This document shows positions 38,700 to 41,931 of a stretch of DNA of 41,931 bases, piece by piece. A model generated the notes under the pieces. That model was not told the DNA's origin, made no database searches, and saw only the letters and a program-made list of their open reading frames with translations. The position numbers and the translations under genes are program-made. Numbering within the stretch: position 1 is the stretch's first letter; the number at the start of each line of letters is the position of its first letter. The stretch comes from UBA6263 sp049305865 (GTDB lineage Bacteria > Patescibacteriota > Gracilibacteria > Absconditabacterales > Absconditicoccaceae): NCBI GenBank assembly GCA_049305865.1, contig JBAQPP010000033.1:1-41931 (forward strand), given 5' to 3'.

Positions 38700-39887
38700 T
38701 TACTTCATAATTTTCTTCACTTCCTTTGCTATCATCAATTCTTCATTAGTTGGTATTACCCATACTTTAATCTTACTATTTTTAGTGCTAAGTTCTCCTT
38801 CCTTAAATTTTGCAGTATTTTTTTTACTATCGATTTCTATTCCCAGCCAATCCAATTTTTCACAAATCATTTTCCTTATTAGCTCTGATCTTTCTAGTAC
38901 TCAAGCAGTCATTACTATTATATCTAGTCATCATAATAGGGCAGTATACGCTCAGATATATTTGATGATTCTATTTACATACATCTTGAGTATCATAGCA
39001 GCTTTCTTATCTCATTTTAGATAGGCTGCTCTTATATCTCTCATATCGCCAGATTTTTCTCGTAATCATTTTATGCCACTTTCTTTATTCAAAATATTCT
39101 CAACCTGATCAGCTGTTAATTTTTCTTTCTTCATCAGAAATGGTATAATTGCAGGATCTATATCACCACTCCTTGTTCACATGATAAGTCATTCAAGCGG
39201 TGTCATTCACATAGAGTTTTGTATTACTTTACCATTTTTTATTGCACTTATACTAGCTCCGTTTCATACATGACAAGTAATTACTTTTAAATTTTTCTTT
39301 TTAATGTCTCATTTCTCGTTTCATATTTCACATAATCTATTATATACAAATTCGTGGGATATCCCATGAAAACCATATTTTCTAATTTTATATTTTTTGT
39401 AATATTTATAGGGTATAGCATAAATATAATTTGCTTCTTCCATTGTCTGGCTAAATGCAGTATCAAAAACTGCAATCTGTTTTGCTTTTGGAAAAAGCTT
39501 TTTACATATCAATATACATTCTAGATTTATTTTATTATGAATGGGTGCGAGTTCTTGACAATCTCTAATAGCTTTTATAACCTTCTCATTTATAATTACG
39601 GAATCTTGAAATTTTTCTCATCAGTGGACCACTCTATGTCCCACAGCTTTTATTTCTTCCAATTGTATTCCACATGATTTTATGGTCGCCAATATTTCTT
39701 CTAAGGCATTTTTATAATCATAAAAATCATCTTTTATTTCTCATTTTTTTCCCTCAAAATGCCAATCCAAAAAACTATCTTTGGATCATATTTTTTCTAC
39801 CATTCAGGATATTATTTCATTCAGACTATTTTCTTTGAATAGCTTAAATTTGATAGATGAACTACCAGAGTTTATTACAAGAAACAT
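38700..39887 (-). CDS. ackA: Acetate kinase
   Basis: A 395-aa ASKHA kinase that turns acetyl phosphate and ADP into acetate and ATP. Visible motifs: FLVINSGSSSIKFKLF (phosphate-1 loop), HRVVHGGEKF, APIHNKINLE, VFDTAFSQTME, RKYGFHGISHEFVYNR, ITCHVGNGASISAIKNGKVIQNSMGMTPLEGLIMGTRSGDIDPAI (signature 2), and LDIIVMTAGVLERSELIR. The start MFLVINSG is normal. Together with PflB and PduL on the same strand it yields one ATP per acetyl-CoA. TGA codons fall on many of the conserved glycines. There is no other terminator between it and pflB than the one at 38627. Confidence 0.97.
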
Positions 39888-39927
39888 TTATTTAATTTAT
39901 AATTTATAATTTAAAATTTATAATTTT

Positions 39928-41154
39928 TTAAGATCCAGTCCAGTAACTTACAGTTGTTGTGGTGCTTCCAGTATTACCAGCAGCATCTACAAAGTTAAAT
40001 GTAAAGTTTCCATTCCCAGTAAATGTATAATTATTTGATCATCCATTATTTGTTATAGTCAGACTTTCAGAGTATCATGTAAGTGTTGCAATTATATTTC
40101 ATGATACATAAGTTCATGAATCAGGACTAAGATTTATACTTGCTGTAGGTAATGTCTTATCTATGTTATTTACAGTAGCGATTATATTTCCAGTATTACC
40201 AGCTAGGTCTTGAAAATTAAATGTGAAATTCCCATTTCAAGTAAATGTATGGTTGTAAGTATTTACTCATGTCAATGTTTCACTTCGACCAGTCAGATAT
40301 GCAATTACTTCACCATTTGTTGCTCATGTTGTAGAATATTTTATACTAGCAGTTGGTTTAGAACCATCAGCAATATTATTAACTATTGCAGTTATGCTAC
40401 CAGCATTTCAAGCTATATCTTGAAAATAAAATATAAAATTTCAGTTCTCAGTAAATACATGAGAATAGGCGTTTGCTCATGTTATAGTTTCACTTCGTCA
40501 AGTCAAAGTTGCAGTTACGTTACCTGTAGTACTTCATGTTGTAGAGTAAGATACCTTAGCAGTTGGTGCTATAAGATCTACAATTATTCAACCAGTATTT
40601 AAATTATTTATTAGTTCATCAGCTCTCTTCATCATTAGCATCACATATCATCTTATTTCAGGATTAGTAGGTTTAGATATATCTTTCATGATTCCATCAG
40701 CTTTCAATTTATCTAGATGATTTACATAATATGGATTCCCACCATTATACATTTCACCATACATTGCCCTAGATAGTACTGTTCAAAACTGAGCTCTAGT
40801 GACTTCTCATTGTGGATCAAAACTAGTCAATCATACTCACATCAGTCATAGTTGACAAGATTGTATTATAAATCATTTTATTTCTTCTGTCTGTCAGCTG
40901 AGATCATCAAAGTCACAAACCTTTCAAGTATTTGGTACAAGATTCAAAATTTCAACCGCATAATTTGACATCATCTTTGACATATGAGCTCTTATAAGTT
41001 TACCATTCATATTTGCTTGATCGATTGTTGGCATAGTAGTAATGCCTACATTATAAGCATAGTTGTAAGCCCCTATAAGTTCTTGATCATATGCAAATAA
41101 AAAACTTACACAAGAAACAAATAAAATTCAGATTCATATAAGATATTTTCTCAT
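39928..41154 (-). CDS. Surface protein with SLH-like region and three Ig-like repeats
   Basis: A 408-aa secreted protein with signal peptide RKYLIGIGILFVSCVSFLFA. Residues about 30-195 hold SLH-like segments (ITTMPTIDQANMNGKLIRAHMSKMMSNYA, FDPQGEVTRAQFGTVLSRAMYG and IMKDISKPTNPEIRGYVMLMMKRA), which may bind wall polymers. Residues about 205-408 are three repeats of some 65 residues (pattern PTAxIxYSTTG ... VxAxLTGRSETxTG ... FTGNGNFTFNFQDxAGNTG), typical of bacterial Ig-like domains. The protein is probably an S-layer or adhesive surface component. Repeats use both GGN and TGA for equivalent glycines, an internal demonstration of synonymy. Upstream, TTGATA and TATAAA about 20 bases apart may be its promoter. 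Confidence 0.86.
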
Positions 41155-41236
41155 CCAGAAAAAAATTATAAATATAAAAATTTAATTTATACTAATTATC
41201 GTAGAATCATTATCAAGAAGAATAAAAAAATAATCT

Positions 41237-41265
41237 AAAAAAAGAGGTCAGTAAAAACCGACCTC
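41237..41265 (-). terminator. Intrinsic terminator of prs
   Basis: On the minus strand GAGGTC and GACCTC form the stem around GGTTTTTACT, followed by seven T. The first table-25 stop for prs (TAG at 41235-41237) lies at the very end of the T run. Confidence 0.85.
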
Positions 41266-41288
41266 TCTTCAAATACATTTGGGATGTA

Positions 41289-41931
41289 TCAATCTTTGAA
41301 AACATATAGTTCAGAAATCGATTCTCCCTCAACGTCTCTTTCAATTACCTTTGCAAACAGATCTGCTACAGAAATTACTCTTAAATTTTTAAGATCCAAA
41401 AATCTTTGTGGGATAGGAATTGTATCGGTGACCACAAAATTAATATGACTCATGGTCTTCATCCTATCATAGGCTTGATGAGAAAAAACAGGGTGTGTAG
41501 CATAGGCCGTAATTGCCATTACTCCTTCTTTTACAAGTAGTTCATCCGCACTTTGTATAGTCCCCAAGCTATCAAACATATCGTCAATAAATACAACATG
41601 TTTTCCCTTTACATTCCCGAGAAATACCATTTTTTTTACGGCATTTGGTTCGCTGGATAACCTTCCCTTGAAAAAGACAGCAATAGGACAACCAAAATGA
41701 TTGCCGTATTTTTCAACTCGTTTCAATCCTCCAGCATCTGGTGATGCAAATACTACATTTTCCACTCCTTTGGCTTGTAAATCAGGCAAGAAAAGAGTAG
41801 ATGCAAACACATGATCAACAGGCATGTCAAAGAATCCCTGGATGGCATCTGCATGTAAATCCATTACCATAAATTTACTAATTTTGGAGTCGTTAATCCG
41901 TTTTGCGTTAACGGCTGCTGTTATACAGGTC
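41289..41931 (-). CDS. prs: Ribose-phosphate pyrophosphokinase (5' partial), ending at UGA
   Basis: The 213 visible residues are the C-terminal two thirds of PRPP synthetase, which makes PRPP from ribose 5-phosphate and ATP. Landmarks: FMVMDLHADAIQGFFDMPVDHVFAS, VFASPDAGGLKRVEKYG, the flexible-loop region, and HVVFIDDMFDSLGTI as the ribose-phosphate-binding loop (usually DTGGT or DTAGT). The standard end IPQRFLDLKNLRVISVADLFAKVIE follows. The gene uses only GGN for glycine and ends with TGA after VFKD, just before a terminator. The frame is open to the right edge. Read as table 25 it would add GYIPNVFEERSV... and reach TAG only at the end of the terminator. UGA was probably its genuine stop. 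Confidence 0.93.
   Translation of the reverse strand, partial: TCITAAVNAKRINDSKISKFMVMDLHADAIQGFFDMPVDHVFASTLFLPDLQAKGVENVVFASPDAGGLKRVEKYGNHFGCPIAVFFKGRLSSEPNAVKKMVFLGNVKGKHVVFIDDMFDSLGTIQSADELLVKEGVMAITAYATHPVFSHQAYDRMKTMSHINFVVTDTIPIPQRFLDLKNLRVISVADLFAKVIERDVEGESISELYVFKD

Noticed and set aside
40210..40602. Cys/Ser-rich ORF on the plus strand
   Set aside because: Antisense shadow of the Ig-like repeats; its apparent repeats come from those of the real gene.

Overview
The window comes from a bacterium that reads UGA as glycine (translation table 25), as in the candidate phyla Gracilibacteria and Absconditabacteria. About two dozen AT-rich genes only give full-length, recognisable proteins when in-frame TGA is read as Gly. 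The TGAs fall on conserved glycines (Walker A loops of Der and ClpB, HIGH-type motifs of ArgS and TyrS, the radical glycine of PflB, the SEDS motifs of FtsW). All of these genes stop at TAA or TAG, and UGG is still Trp. Standard-code ORF calling would break nearly all of them into short pieces, so most coordinates below are my own readings under table 25.

Layout. 1-5 kb: end of a type IV pilin-like gene, murB, an acidic protein, an RRM RNA-binding protein, a 6S-like RNA, RNHCP and MazG-like proteins, DedA. 5-11 kb: ftsW, an orphan protein and tRNA-Arg on one strand; der and a Sua5/TsaC gene; a BtpA-NADAR fusion; tRNA-Cys. 11-18 kb: def, tRNA-Ser, a LysM-CHAP wall hydrolase, a 1083-aa class A penicillin-binding protein, a secreted protein. 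18-23.6 kb: MTH1-like Nudix, tyrS, three small standard-code genes, argS. 23.7-31.3 kb: a block with no in-frame UGA that holds membrane and coiled-coil proteins, an ABC importer with an OmpA-fused substrate-binding protein, and three small proteins. 31.4-34.2 kb: clpB with a degenerate first ATPase domain. 34.2-39.9 kb: pduL, pflA, an acetyltransferase, pflB and ackA. 39.9-41.9 kb: a cell-surface protein with SLH-like and Ig-like repeats, then a partial prs.

The fermentation genes form a complete short route: pyruvate to acetyl-CoA and formate (PflB, activated by PflA), acetyl-CoA to acetyl phosphate (PduL), then acetate and ATP (AckA). MurB, FtsW, the PBP, the CHAP hydrolase and the OmpA-type domain point to a peptidoglycan wall.

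The most striking signal is a genetic-code mosaic. Thirteen genes (20.3-21.4 kb, 23.9-31.3 kb, and prs at the edge) use no UGA-Gly, are less AT-rich and use GGA/GGT freely. Two of them, prs and a four-helix membrane protein, end at UGA directly before an intrinsic terminator, so table-25 reading would run into the terminator. The UGA-free genes are interleaved with code-25 genes and share their promoter pattern (TTGAC[A/T] then TATAA), which argues for one chromosome carrying transferred genes rather than a misassembly.
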